From Chryseosolibacter histidinae (GTDB lineage: Bacteria > Bacteroidota > Bacteroidia > Cytophagales > Cyclobacteriaceae), in contig NZ_JAHESF010000044.1 in assembly GCF_018598225.1 (NCBI RefSeq), positions 1 to 57,697 of the forward strand: a DNA stretch of 57,697 nt. Reading direction: 5' to 3'. A program made the translations under genes and the position numbers. This document shows positions 23,982-32,177 of this stretch, piece by piece; position 1 is the stretch's first letter, and each line of letters begins with the position of its first letter. The notes below the pieces were generated by a model, which did not search any database, was not told where the DNA came from, and saw nothing but the letters and a program-made list of their open reading frames with translations.

Positions 23982-24938
23982 ATGAGATCTGCCAATATAT
24001 TGCACAATCCCAAGGCCGGGGAAGGCGAGTATACCAAGAAGAAGCTGCTTACCCTCATCAGGAATGCGGGATTTGAATGTAGTTATTCGTCCACAAAAAA
24101 GAAGGGCTGGGACGATGTTGAAGCGGCTGCTGATTTTGTGGTGCTCGCCGGCGGCGATGGCACCGTGAGGAAGGTTGCCGCCGTAATGCTGGATAGAAAA
24201 ATGCCGATCGGTATTATTCCGCTGGGCACTGCCAATAACATTGCAACCACGCTGGGCATTACAGGTGAGCCGAAAGATATTATCGAGACCTGGAACAACA
24301 AGAACATCAAGAAGTATGATGTAGGAAGGATCTATGGCCTGAAGAAAGCTGAATTCTTCCTGGAAGGATTCGGCTACGGTGTGTTTCCGCGCCTGATGAA
24401 AGTGATGCAGAAAAAAAAGGAACGCCTGAGCGATTCGCCGGAGAAGAACCTGAAGATGGCACTGGAAGAGCTGCACGACATCATCCTCAACAGCAAGGCG
24501 CGGTATTGCAAGATCTCTCTCGACGGTGCGGACCATTCGGGCAAGTTCCTGCTGGCGGAAGTGATGAACACCCAGTCGATCGGCCCCAACCTCAACCTTG
24601 CGCCGTTCGCTGATCCCGGCGACGGATCGTTTGATGTGATCCTCATCGCGGAACGACAGCGCGAGGAATTTGCTTCTTATGTACACAACAAGCTGCATGG
24701 CATAGAACAAGCTCCCGTGTTCAATATTCTCAATGCAAAAAATCTTGACATCTATTGGGAAGGCAGGCTCCTGCATGTTGACGATGAGATCCTCGAGCTG
24801 AAGGAACCCGTGGAAGTGAAGATAAAACTCCAGGAAGGTGTGCTCGAGTTCTTGGTGCCTGAGCATCCGTCTGAATCCATCAACGCCATCGAGAAGGCAA
24901 AGGCTGCAGAGAAGCCGTCGTCAGCTAATTCAGCCTGA
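23982..24938 (+). CDS. Diacylglycerol kinase-family lipid kinase (YegS/BmrU type)
   Basis: 318 residues. The N-terminal catalytic domain shows NILHNPKAGEGEYTKKKLL (substrate and nucleotide loop), VVLAGGDGTVRKVA (the GGDGT nucleotide motif) and PIGIIPLGTANNIATTLGI. The beta-rich C-terminal domain contains ARYCKISLDGADHSGKFLLAEVMNTQSIGPNLNLAPFADPGDGSFDVILI, the PGDG-type lipid-kinase signature. It phosphorylates a membrane lipid such as diacylglycerol or a sphingoid base; Cytophagales do make sphingolipids, so a sphingosine-kinase-like role is possible but not shown. The next gene begins 36 bases downstream. Confidence 0.92.
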   Translation: MRSANILHNPKAGEGEYTKKKLLTLIRNAGFECSYSSTKKKGWDDVEAAADFVVLAGGDGTVRKVAAVMLDRKMPIGIIPLGTANNIATTLGITGEPKDIIETWNNKNIKKYDVGRIYGLKKAEFFLEGFGYGVFPRLMKVMQKKKERLSDSPEKNLKMALEELHDIILNSKARYCKISLDGADHSGKFLLAEVMNTQSIGPNLNLAPFADPGDGSFDVILIAERQREEFASYVHNKLHGIEQAPVFNILNAKNLDIYWEGRLLHVDDEILELKEPVEVKIKLQEGVLEFLVPEHPSESINAIEKAKAAEKPSSANSA

Positions 24939-24946
24939 AATTTTTT

Positions 24947-24954
24947 TATCTTTG
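24947..24954 (+). promoter_or_regulatory. Candidate -7 element of the second YdeI-family gene
   Basis: TATCTTTG is an exact match to TAnnTTTG in the 36-base gap after the lipid kinase. No matching -33 TTTG is seen. If functional, transcription starts about 14 bases before the ATG at 24975. Confidence 0.4.
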
Positions 24955-24974
24955 GCATAGGCCAGGATATAGCC

Positions 24975-25496
24975 ATGCCCAGATCGAAATCGACCTTCAG
25001 CTTCAAAGGCACATTGTCTTCTGTAAAAGGAAGTATGATGCCCTCTGTTATATTTCTGCCCGAAGAAATAGTAGAAGCACTGCCTGCCGGAAAGATCCGC
25101 ACCAAGGGAACGTTGAACGGTGTGCCTTTTGCACTCGCGCCGCAGTATAAGAAGGGAGGCATCCGTTTCTTTTCGGTGAATGCAGCCCTGCGAAAAGCAG
25201 CCCGTATCAGGTCAGGCGATGAGGTAGACGTTACCTTTCGGCTCGTGGATCCCTCCGTGATAGAAATGCCCGAAGAGCTTGAAGCCGTGCTGGCGGAAGA
25301 CGACAAAGCGATGGCGGTCTGGAATACATTCCCGCTAGGCCTTCAGCGCAGCCTCGTTCACTATATCGCCTCCGTCAGGAATGTAGACAGTCGTATCAAA
25401 CGCTCGCTGCAAATGATGGAAAAAGCCAAGGCCGGTCTGCTGCATGCTCAGAAAGCAAGCAAAGACAAACCTTCTAAAAAATCGAAAGACGAGTAA
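24975..25496 (+). CDS. DUF1905 / YdeI-family protein, second copy
   Basis: 173 residues, cytoplasmic. The N-terminal beta domain has FSFKGTLSSV, PSVIFLPEEIVEALPAGKIRTKGTLNGVPFALAPQYKKGGIRFFSVNAALRKAA and GDEVDVTFRLVDPS. The C-terminal helical part has MAVWNTFPLGLQRSLVHYIASVRNVDSRIKRSL, which corresponds to SHQHYFSGWIESAKTAQTKSKRL in the copy at 3350-3847. The family function is unknown. A Lys/Ser-rich tail (KASKDKPSKKSKDE) ends the protein. The two copies differ strongly in sequence, so they are not a recent duplication. Confidence 0.85.
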   Translation: MPRSKSTFSFKGTLSSVKGSMMPSVIFLPEEIVEALPAGKIRTKGTLNGVPFALAPQYKKGGIRFFSVNAALRKAARIRSGDEVDVTFRLVDPSVIEMPEELEAVLAEDDKAMAVWNTFPLGLQRSLVHYIASVRNVDSRIKRSLQMMEKAKAGLLHAQKASKDKPSKKSKDE

Positions 25497-25590
25497 AACG
25501 AAACAAGGAACACCGAATGTAGAAGCTCACTCCCTTCATCATTCAGCATTCCTTGTCGGATACTCAAAACTAACCAGCTCAGATCAGCCT

Positions 25591-25659
25591 TCTCCTTACT
25601 CCTTAATTCTTAATCCTTACTCCTCCTCCTGGCTCCTGACTCCTGGCTCCTGACTTCTT
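25591..25659. repeat. CTCCTTA / CTCCTGG heptad array
   Basis: CTCCTTA, CTCCTTA, ATTCTTA, ATCCTTA, then CTCCTGG, CTCCTGA, CTCCTGG, CTCCTGA, CTTCTTA. It ends three bases before the stop codon of the convergent OmpA gene. There is no complementary arm. Confidence 0.9.
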
Positions 25660-25661
25660 AT

Positions 25662-26774
25662 TCAATCCTTCAAAACCTCGATCTCAATTCTATCATTCAG
25701 CCTCGTAGCATTCGGATGACTTTCATCCACCAGCATTTCAGTTCCTCCCCATCCGTAGATCTTGACGCGGTCGGCGCTGATGTTATGTTGTGCGAGATAA
25801 GAACGAACGGCTTGTGCCCGCATGTTGGTTAGTGTTTTTGCGCTCGCATCGGTATTAACTACATTCTGGATATTAAAATAGTCGTTGCTTTCTCCCACGG
25901 TAGCGATCTTCCGGCTCTTCTTGCCATTGCAGTGTGCGTGCACTTTGATCACATAGTTGGGGTTCTCCAGCATAAGGTTCACCAGCTCGTCAAGATCATT
26001 TTTTGAGGGCGGTTGCATGATTACCGCATCCGGATAAAAAGCTACGTTGTACATCACTGAAACATCGCCTTTGCCGAGTCTTTCCAGTGTATAGGGAATA
26101 ACCCACGCGCCCTCGTTGTCCATGTAAACTCCGCTGGTATTGGAGGGATTGCTGTAGTCAACCAGCTTTTCAACTTCCTTGTAGCCAAATACACCGCATA
26201 CCAATGCCAAAGGCTCGCTCGACGGAGGATTCAGCAGATCGACATTGACCCCGGCGGTATAACTTCCCATATCACGACCTTTCGTGAGGTCGATCTGGTG
26301 AACCTGCGCAGGGAAAGCTTCACCGTTGTATTTGGTGATGGCGAATTTAAAGAACTTGCCTTTAGGTTTCACCGGCGCGCTTCCGGTAGCAGACGAAGCG
26401 GCGCTGGAAAGACCTGAGCTCGCCGTTACCACGCCGGGCGCTGGCGGACCTGCAACACCGGCCACGCCATCGAGCGTTTGCTGTTGCAGCTGTGCTCCGG
26501 TTTCAATTTCCTGCTGTACTTTCAGTGAGCGTGCAAGAAGCATATCCTTGCTGGAAGTTTTCATCACATAAAAGTGCATCATGTTACCACCGTTATACAT
26601 GGTATACGCGGTATCCAAAGACTTGCCGGGAAGGTAGCTTGTAAATTCACGGGCGTCGTCTTTGTCAGTGGCGAAGGCTCCAATAACCAGATAATAGTTT
26701 TGGCAAAACGCTGGCGTTAGTAATACGCTAATTACAACTGTAGCGAAAGCAGTTTTCAGTACACTCCATTTCAT
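25662..26774 (-). CDS. OmpA-family protein with an N-terminal SPOR-like region
   Basis: 370 residues. MKWSVLKTAFATVVISVLLTPAFCQ is a Sec signal peptide. NYYLVIGAFATDKDDAREFTSYLPGK resembles a SPOR-type glycan-binding strand-helix unit. A low-complexity Ala/Gly/Pro/Ser linker (about 105-140) leads to a beta-rich middle domain (about 140-250). The C-terminal OmpA-like peptidoglycan-binding domain (about 245-370) has VAFYPDAVIMQPPSKNDLDELVNLMLENPNYVIKVHAHCNG, MRAQAVRSYLAQHNISADRVKIYGWGGTEML and RLNDRIEIEVLK. An insertion of about 20 residues between HCNG and the MRAQAV helix is unusual. The protein probably links the outer membrane to peptidoglycan. Confidence 0.87.
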   Translation of the reverse strand: MKWSVLKTAFATVVISVLLTPAFCQNYYLVIGAFATDKDDAREFTSYLPGKSLDTAYTMYNGGNMMHFYVMKTSSKDMLLARSLKVQQEIETGAQLQQQTLDGVAGVAGPPAPGVVTASSGLSSAASSATGSAPVKPKGKFFKFAITKYNGEAFPAQVHQIDLTKGRDMGSYTAGVNVDLLNPPSSEPLALVCGVFGYKEVEKLVDYSNPSNTSGVYMDNEGAWVIPYTLERLGKGDVSVMYNVAFYPDAVIMQPPSKNDLDELVNLMLENPNYVIKVHAHCNGKKSRKIATVGESNDYFNIQNVVNTDASAKTLTNMRAQAVRSYLAQHNISADRVKIYGWGGTEMLVDESHPNATRLNDRIEIEVLKD

Positions 26775-26877
26775 ACCCCTTGGATTAAAAAAGACTAGAC
26801 AGATTTTTAGGAAAAATTTGAAAACACCAGCAATAATTCTTATGCCAACCGGACGGTTTTAGAATATTTATCCGGGT

Positions 26878-28193
26878 TTAATTTTCCACGTCCTCACTGT
26901 ACGCATGCAGCATCTTTATTGCTGCTTCTCTGCCGCTGACCAGCGCGGCTTCCACTGTTCCGGTGTGTGGACCATCGTACACTGCTTCTCCACTAAAGTA
27001 GATTGTGTCAGCCACAGGAGTGTTGAGTATTTCCCGCGCCCGGGGAGTCTCTATGGTGGCGTAGGAGTAAGCACCGCAGGCGAACGGATCATTTTTCCAG
27101 TCGCTGATGTACCAGTGTCTGAGCTGCTGTCGTAACAGGTCGACACTGCAATCGAAAATATAAGACAATGAGCGAAGCGCTTCGTTCAACATCTGTTCGG
27201 CTCCCGTATGAAGCTGCGCTGCCGAAGGGCCACCGAGCCATCCGGTGAGCAGTGGTGTGGTATCGGGAAGTTGGGTCCACCACGTAGGGATGGTGGCATC
27301 TGAAAGCATGAACCCCATGTTATGAACGGGGCGTGCGACAAGGTTTTCCCAGAAAGGTGTTTTGAACTCCAGCAGAAATTTGATGACAGATCCGAAGCCG
27401 ATGTTCTTCGCGGCTTCCAGGTAAGCGGGTATTGCCGGTGTGAAAGTGATGCGCTCATGTTGTAGCACGCCGATAGGAACGGTGATCAGCACTTTCTGAG
27501 CACTATATGAATTACCGTCGGTGGTCTCGATGACTACTTTTCCCGGCTGCCATTGAATGTGCGAGACAATGCTGGAAAGGTGAACGGTCACTCCTTGCTG
27601 CAATACCTGCGCGAGCAGGTGCTCCATGAGTTGGCCGTAACCCCCGGCGGGCCGGCGTTGCTCGGGTTCATCGTCTTGCGACCATTCTTCTCTGATAGCA
27701 AGGGCGCTTACCTTAGAAAGATCTGCGGCATTGTATCCTTCCACGAACCTTGTGATGCTGTCGCGAAACGCGCTGTGCTCAGGACCTGAAAAATGGCGGC
27801 TGAGAAATTCTCCGAGGGTCATATCGGTCTTAAGTTCCTTAAGCGCTTGCAGGAGCTGTTCGAGCTCGTCGCCGAAGAGGTCGTCTTCCTCAGCCTTCCT
27901 TTGTCGAGCTTGAAGATCTTTCCCTGCATGGCGTTGCTCCTGATGCCTGCGGACTCGAGCATGGCCGATGTGATGGGGAGATCGCCATGAATGAACTCAG
28001 CACCGGCTTCTGCGGGGTGAGAGAATTCATGGTTGGGAAGTGTACAAATTCTTCCCCCGATCCTGTTGCGTGCTTCGAGCAGTATGACATGCGAGCCGTT
28101 TTTGCTGAGCGTGCAGGCAGCCATGAGGCCGGCGGCACCTGCGCCGATGACGATGATCGGCGCTTCCGTTTGTCGTTCAATAATGCTATTCAT
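26878..28193 (-). pseudogene. Flavin monoamine oxidase, interrupted by a one-base frameshift
   Basis: The N-terminal part (28193 to about 27903) reads MNSIIERQ, then IIVIGAGAAGLMAACTLSK (FAD dinucleotide site), LLEARNRIGGRI and AEAGAEFIHGD, up to FKLDKG. In that frame it then runs into a low-complexity tail and stops at 27819. The protein continues in another frame: AEEDDLFGDELEQLLQALKELKTD, MTLGEFLSRHF, and so on to the C-terminal FAD site YFSGEAVYDGPHTGTVEAALVSGREAA. Restoring one base near 27894-27903 would give one protein of 438 residues, the family's normal length. Whether this is a true mutation or a sequencing error cannot be told from the sequence. A programmed shift is less likely because no classical slippery heptamer is present. 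Confidence 0.88.
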
Positions 28194-28369
28194 ATCCGAT
28201 ACCGGTAAAATTCTTGTGCGTTTATTTTTTCTTCCCTAAATCACAATGCCCTGGCAGCAGGCAGGTGTCGTGAAGCGGGATCCAATCATTGCTGTCATCT
28301 TCGTTGATAGGCATATGTTTTGTGCCGGGCGGTGGAAATGTGATGTTTTATTTTATTTAAACGCAGTTT

Positions 28370-28582
28370 ATGGAACGAGAGAGGAAAAGCCAGGGAGGTG
28401 GAATTGCTAATCGCGGTTTTGCTTCGATGGATCCGGAACGTCAGCGCGAGATCGCCAGAAAAGGCGGCGCCACCGTAAGCCGGAATCGTGAGCACATGGC
28501 GGAGATCGGAAGAAAGGGTGGGGAAGCAAGCGGCACCAGCCGTAGCAACCGTGCAAACCAAAATGGAAATGCATTACCATGA
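28370..28582 (+). CDS. KGG-repeat stress protein, small
   Basis: 70 residues. It contains the stress-induced KGG motif of the GsiB-like family: NRGFASMDPERQREIARKGGATVS, then EHMAEIGRKGGEAS. The protein is hydrophilic throughout, probably disordered and desiccation- or heat-protective. The gene lies in the same orientation as a second KGG gene 302 bases downstream and has its own terminator. Confidence 0.88.
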   Translation: MERERKSQGGGIANRGFASMDPERQREIARKGGATVSRNREHMAEIGRKGGEASGTSRSNRANQNGNALP

Positions 28583-28610
28583 CTTTGAACCGTTACCTGT
28601 AAACAACATC

Positions 28611-28645
28611 AAAATGTCCCGGTGAAAGCTGGGACATTTTTTTTT
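28611..28645 (+). terminator. Intrinsic terminator after the first KGG gene
   Basis: AAATGTCCC, loop GGTGAAAGCT, GGGACATTTTTTTTT. The stem is perfect and is followed by a long T run. Confidence 0.93.
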
Positions 28646-28656
28646 GGCGGCCCTGC

Positions 28657-28750
28657 AGATCGTCGTCAGACCACTGCGCAGGGCCCGCGCGTGAGTCAGT
28701 GGTCCGACGACTGTACACCCATACCGTGGACCGTCGTCCGTGGACTGTCG
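28657..28750. repeat. Inverted repeat with GTCGTC / GTGGTCC units
   Basis: CGTCGTCAGACCACTG (28661-28676) is the near complement of CAGTGGTCCGACGACTG (28697-28713). It is followed by CCGTGGACCGTCGTCCGTGG, which repeats the GTGGACxGTC theme. It fills most of the 302-base gap between the two KGG genes. Confidence 0.75.
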
Positions 28751-28829
28751 AATCTCTGTAGATGAATGTCCGCAGGAACTGTTTTTTGTTTCCGGTGCAG
28801 GCGGTGGCATAATAATTATTCTTAACAAT

Positions 28830-28848
28830 ACGGGATCGGATATCCCGT
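28830..28848. promoter_or_regulatory. Perfect 7-base palindrome upstream of the second KGG gene
   Basis: ACGGGAT, spacer CGGAT, ATCCCGT, 36 bases before the ATG at 28885. It could be an operator or a leader hairpin. No T run follows that would make it a terminator. Confidence 0.45.
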
Positions 28849-28884
28849 TTTAGTCAAATTATTACTCACTAAACCAAGAATGTT

Positions 28885-29316
28885 ATGGCACAAGGAAAGG
28901 GTAGTAAGGGCAATAGTGGAAAGGGATTTGGATCCATGGATGAGGCCCGGCAGCGGGAAATTGCCAGCCGGGGCGGACGTGCCTCAGCACAGTCCAACAC
29001 ATCAAATCGTGGTTTTGCGTCCATGGACAAAGACAAACAACGTGAGATATCCAGCCAGGGTGGCAAAGCCTCGCAGAGCTCCGGAAGGAGTCGCTCGGGC
29101 TCTTCCGCCAACAACAGGAAAGATCAGGAGCATCGCGATTCACAGCGCGATATTGATATGTCTCAAAGGGATTTGAATTCGCTGGAAGAAGAAGATGAAG
29201 TTGCAAAGAGAGAGCAAGCTTCTTACAGTGAAACTGACGAGGATGAAGACGAAGGATTAGGAGATGGAAACATCGGCCGCAGTACACGCAGTCGCGGCAG
29301 TGACGAAGAAGGTTAG
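28885..29316 (+). CDS. KGG-repeat stress protein with acidic tail
   Basis: 143 residues. Two KGG-type repeats: GKGFGSMDEARQREIASRGGRAS and NRGFASMDKDKQREISSQGGKAS; both match the repeat in the 70-residue protein upstream. The rest is a Ser/Arg/Asn-rich region and an acidic C-terminal part (LEEEDEVAK, ETDEDEDEGLGDGN). Whole protein is polar with no hydrophobic core and is probably disordered. It is likely a general stress protein, paralogous to its neighbour and extended by the acidic tail. Confidence 0.87.
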   Translation: MAQGKGSKGNSGKGFGSMDEARQREIASRGGRASAQSNTSNRGFASMDKDKQREISSQGGKASQSSGRSRSGSSANNRKDQEHRDSQRDIDMSQRDLNSLEEEDEVAKREQASYSETDEDEDEGLGDGNIGRSTRSRGSDEEG

Positions 29317-29336
29317 ACAAAGTAGTCCTCTCGGTA

Positions 29337-29382
29337 AAACATAGGCAGTCCGGTTTTTTAGCGGGCTGCCTATGTTTTTTTT
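29337..29382 (+). terminator. Intrinsic terminator after the second KGG gene
   Basis: AAAACATAGGCAG and CTGCCTATGTTTTTTTT pair over eleven or more bases around a T-rich loop. Confidence 0.93.
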
Positions 29383-29384
29383 GG

Positions 29385-29528
29385 CCTCATCCCCCGGCCC
29401 TTCTCCACAAGTGGAGAAGGGAGCCGGATCTACTTTGATTGCCTGACAGAAATCTGATTTGTCCACCTAATCTTATCCGGCTTCGAAAGCAGTCTCCCCT
29501 CTCCCAAGGAGAGGGGCCGGGGGTGAGG
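29385..29528. repeat. CCCCTCTCC-type inverted repeat pair
   Basis: The left element CCTCATCCCCCGGCCCTTCT (29385 onward) continues into a small palindrome around CACAAGTG. The right element (29494-29528) has CCCCTCTCC, AAGG, AGAGGGGCCGGGGGTGAGG. The two are reverse complements at their ends and each also contains an internal palindrome. The small element at 9339-9374 belongs to the same family. Confidence 0.88.
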
Positions 29529-29604
29529 TTTTTCCGTCTACGGGGTGTAACCTTTGCAAAATCCATCAGTCTTTACTACATAGCAAGCACCAACCCCCCT
29601 GCCT

Positions 29605-32070
29605 ATGATCCGTAACCTCTTCCTTACCGCATTCAGAAGCCTGAAAAAGAACAAGTTCTTCTCATTCCTCAATATCACTGGACTGGCCATTGGCATGACG
29701 GTGTTTCTGCTCATTGCGCAATACGTCAGGTTCGAACAGAGCTACGAGGATTTTATCCCAGATCTTGAGAACCTTTACCGTGTTTCACTCACCTCTTATG
29801 TGAATAATGAACTGGTGATGTCCAGCGCGGAAAATTACCCCGGCGCCGGCCCTGCGCTCAGCCATGAGCTGCCCGAGGTGGTGGGCAATGCGAGGTTGTA
29901 CAACATTGGGTATAAAAATAATGTCATCATCACCAATGAAGAGGGCAAGCCCGATCCCATCGCGCTGAAGCAACGCAGGTTCCTGTATGCGGATTCGTCG
30001 TTCCTTCCGCTTGTAGGATACCCCATGGTAGCAGGTGACGCGAAAACAGCGCTCGCACAACCTTTCACGGCAGTGGTGTCTGAGCAATATGCCAAACTGT
30101 ATTTCGGTAATGAAGACCCCATCGGCAAAATGCTGCGTCTTCAGGACGACGATTTTAATAATGAGCTTGTGAAGGTTACAGGTGTGTTCAAAAATCTTCC
30201 CGCCAATACCCACCTGAAGTTTGACGTGCTGTTCTCCTACAGGACCCTGTTCTCGCGGTTCGAACGTGCACCCGTGCGATACGATCAGAGCTGGCAGCGG
30301 AAAGATATGTATACTTTTATAAAAGTCCGGCCGGGCACCGATCCCGCCAGGCTCGAGGAGAAATTCGCCGGCATCGTGGAGAAGTACAGCCCCGGTCTCA
30401 AGGAACGCAACCAGCGCGATATCCTCTCGCTTCAGCCTGTCAAAGATATTCACCTGACCTCCAACCTGGCCGAAGAGTTCGAAGCCAATGGTGACGGAAG
30501 GATCGTTCGCTTCCTGGCCATGATCGGTATTTTTGTGATGGTCATCGCCTGGATCAACTACATCAACCTGTCAACCGCCAAAGCGATGGAGCGCGCCAAG
30601 GAAGTGGGGGTGCGCAAGGTGATGGGCGCTTTCAAGGCACAGCTGATCCGTCAGTTCCTGGTGGAAGCTGCATTCATCAACCTGCTGGCCGTGCTCGCTG
30701 CCGTGGTGCTGGTAGCGATAGCCCTGCCTTACTTCAACACGTTGTCAGGGTCGCATTTTACATTGATCGATCTCACCAGTCCCTGGTTCCTCGGCACTGT
30801 GCTTGGCCTGTGGATCATCGGTACGCTGCTCTCCGGTTTTTATCCCGCGCTGGTGCTGTCATCGTTCAGGCCTGTCACCGTGCTGAAGGGAAAACTGAGG
30901 AACAGCTTCAGCGGCATTATGCTGAGAAAGACGCTGGTGGTGTTGCAGTTCATGGCCTCGGTGGCCCTTATTGCCGGAACCCTGATCGTGTATCGCCAGC
31001 TCAATTATATGATGCAGCAGGACCTGGGTATGAACATAGACCAGGTCATTGTAGTGGAGCGTCCCGGTATTGCGCCCCGCGATCGCAAAGCCTTTAATTC
31101 TGCCGTGGACGTTTTCAGGAATGAGGTAAAGAAACATCCCGCGGTTGAAGGGTTTTCTACGTCCGTCACCGTTCCGGGAAAACAGCGCGAGTACAAGGCG
31201 TCGATCAAACGTTACGGTGCTTCCGACGATGAGCAGATGGCCATCCGCTTCAATAGCATGGACTATGATTTTATCGATGTGTTCCAAATGAAGCTGATCG
31301 CCGGACGCCGTTTTTCCGAAGAGTTTCCCAAAGATCAGGATACGTCTGCGATCATCACGGAGTCGGCGGCGCGATTGTTGGGATTCAAAAAACCGGAAGA
31401 TGCCATCGGGCAAACGCTGGCCATCGACGACTTCCAGTATTATCCCATCGTAGTGGGTGTTGTGAACGACTATCACCAGGTGTCGCTGAAAAAATCGCTT
31501 GACCCTACACTGTTCTATTGCACCAATTATGGCGGAGAGTACTATTCGGCGCGCATCAATACCAGCGACCTCCAGGGAACCGTAGCACACATGCGGGAAG
31601 CCTGGGAAAAAGCATTCCCCGGAAACCCATTCGAATATTTCTTCCTCGACGACTTCTTCAACCGGCAGTATGAGAATGAGAAGAAGTTCGGGGCACTGTT
31701 CACCACCTTTGCCGCACTGGCCATGGTTGTGGGATGCCTGGGACTGTTCGGCCTTTCCGCATACACAGCCACACAACGCACCAAAGAGATCGGCATCCGC
31801 AAGGCGCTTGGCTCCACAGACCAGGGCATCTTTGTATTGTTGTCGAAAGAATATGTGAAGCTGGTGCTGCTTTCTATCGTGCTGGCAGTTCCGCTGGTGT
31901 GGTTCTTCATGAACAACTGGATCGAAAGCTTCCCTTACCGCACAACCATTTCACCGTTCATTTTTGCCACGGCGGGTATTACCGTGCTGCTGGTTTCACT
32001 GCTCACCGTGAGTTATCAAACCGTAAGAGCCGCCCGTACCAACCCGGTGGAATCGCTGCGATACGAATAG
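29605..32070 (+). CDS. ABC transporter permease, MacB/FtsX type
   Basis: 821 residues. MIRNLFLTAFRSLKKNKFFSFLNITGLAIGMTVFLLIAQYV is the typical N-terminal membrane anchor. A large periplasmic MacB_PCD domain (about 45-290) follows. The first FtsX core (about 300-440) has MIGIFVMVIAWINYINLSTAKAMERAKEVGVRKVMGA. A second periplasmic domain (about 470-690) leads to the last FtsX core (about 700-821), with GCLGLFGLSAYTATQRTKEIGIRKALGS. The total of eight membrane helices and the duplicated core fit the Bacteroidota MacB-like permease family. Its ATPase gene is not adjacent. Such systems move lipoproteins, peptides or toxins out, or sense antimicrobial peptides; the substrate is unknown. Confidence 0.93.
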   Translation: MIRNLFLTAFRSLKKNKFFSFLNITGLAIGMTVFLLIAQYVRFEQSYEDFIPDLENLYRVSLTSYVNNELVMSSAENYPGAGPALSHELPEVVGNARLYNIGYKNNVIITNEEGKPDPIALKQRRFLYADSSFLPLVGYPMVAGDAKTALAQPFTAVVSEQYAKLYFGNEDPIGKMLRLQDDDFNNELVKVTGVFKNLPANTHLKFDVLFSYRTLFSRFERAPVRYDQSWQRKDMYTFIKVRPGTDPARLEEKFAGIVEKYSPGLKERNQRDILSLQPVKDIHLTSNLAEEFEANGDGRIVRFLAMIGIFVMVIAWINYINLSTAKAMERAKEVGVRKVMGAFKAQLIRQFLVEAAFINLLAVLAAVVLVAIALPYFNTLSGSHFTLIDLTSPWFLGTVLGLWIIGTLLSGFYPALVLSSFRPVTVLKGKLRNSFSGIMLRKTLVVLQFMASVALIAGTLIVYRQLNYMMQQDLGMNIDQVIVVERPGIAPRDRKAFNSAVDVFRNEVKKHPAVEGFSTSVTVPGKQREYKASIKRYGASDDEQMAIRFNSMDYDFIDVFQMKLIAGRRFSEEFPKDQDTSAIITESAARLLGFKKPEDAIGQTLAIDDFQYYPIVVGVVNDYHQVSLKKSLDPTLFYCTNYGGEYYSARINTSDLQGTVAHMREAWEKAFPGNPFEYFFLDDFFNRQYENEKKFGALFTTFAALAMVVGCLGLFGLSAYTATQRTKEIGIRKALGSTDQGIFVLLSKEYVKLVLLSIVLAVPLVWFFMNNWIESFPYRTTISPFIFATAGITVLLVSLLTVSYQTVRAARTNPVESLRYE

Positions 32071-32075
32071 TGCGG

Positions 32076-32166
32076 AGGTACGAAGTACGAAATACGAGGT
32101 ACGATAGCTCGATCTGCATTTGCCGTATTTCGTACCTCGTATCTTGTATCTCGTACTTTGTATTTA
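32076..32166. repeat. GTACGAA / TACGAAG heptad repeats as an inverted pair
   Basis: Left arm about 32076-32105 (GTACGAA, GTACGAA, ATACGAG, GTACGAT). Right arm about 32123-32165 with TCGTACCTCG, TATCTTG, TATCTCG, TACTTTG. It lies between the permease stop codon and hrpB, whose start codon follows 12 bases after the right arm. It belongs to the same family as 3235-3360. Confidence 0.88.
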
Positions 32167-32177
32167 TTTTGCGGTCC

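Noticed and set aside
27891-27910. Programmed -1 frameshifting in the amine oxidase.
   Set aside because: The sequence AAAGGAAGG is not a classical X XXY YYZ slippery site and I saw no strong downstream hairpin; mutation or sequence error is simpler.
31734-32177. A longer reading frame for HrpB starting 148 codons upstream.
   Set aside because: It overlaps the end of the permease gene in another frame and crosses a repeat; the family N-terminus fits the ATG at 32178.
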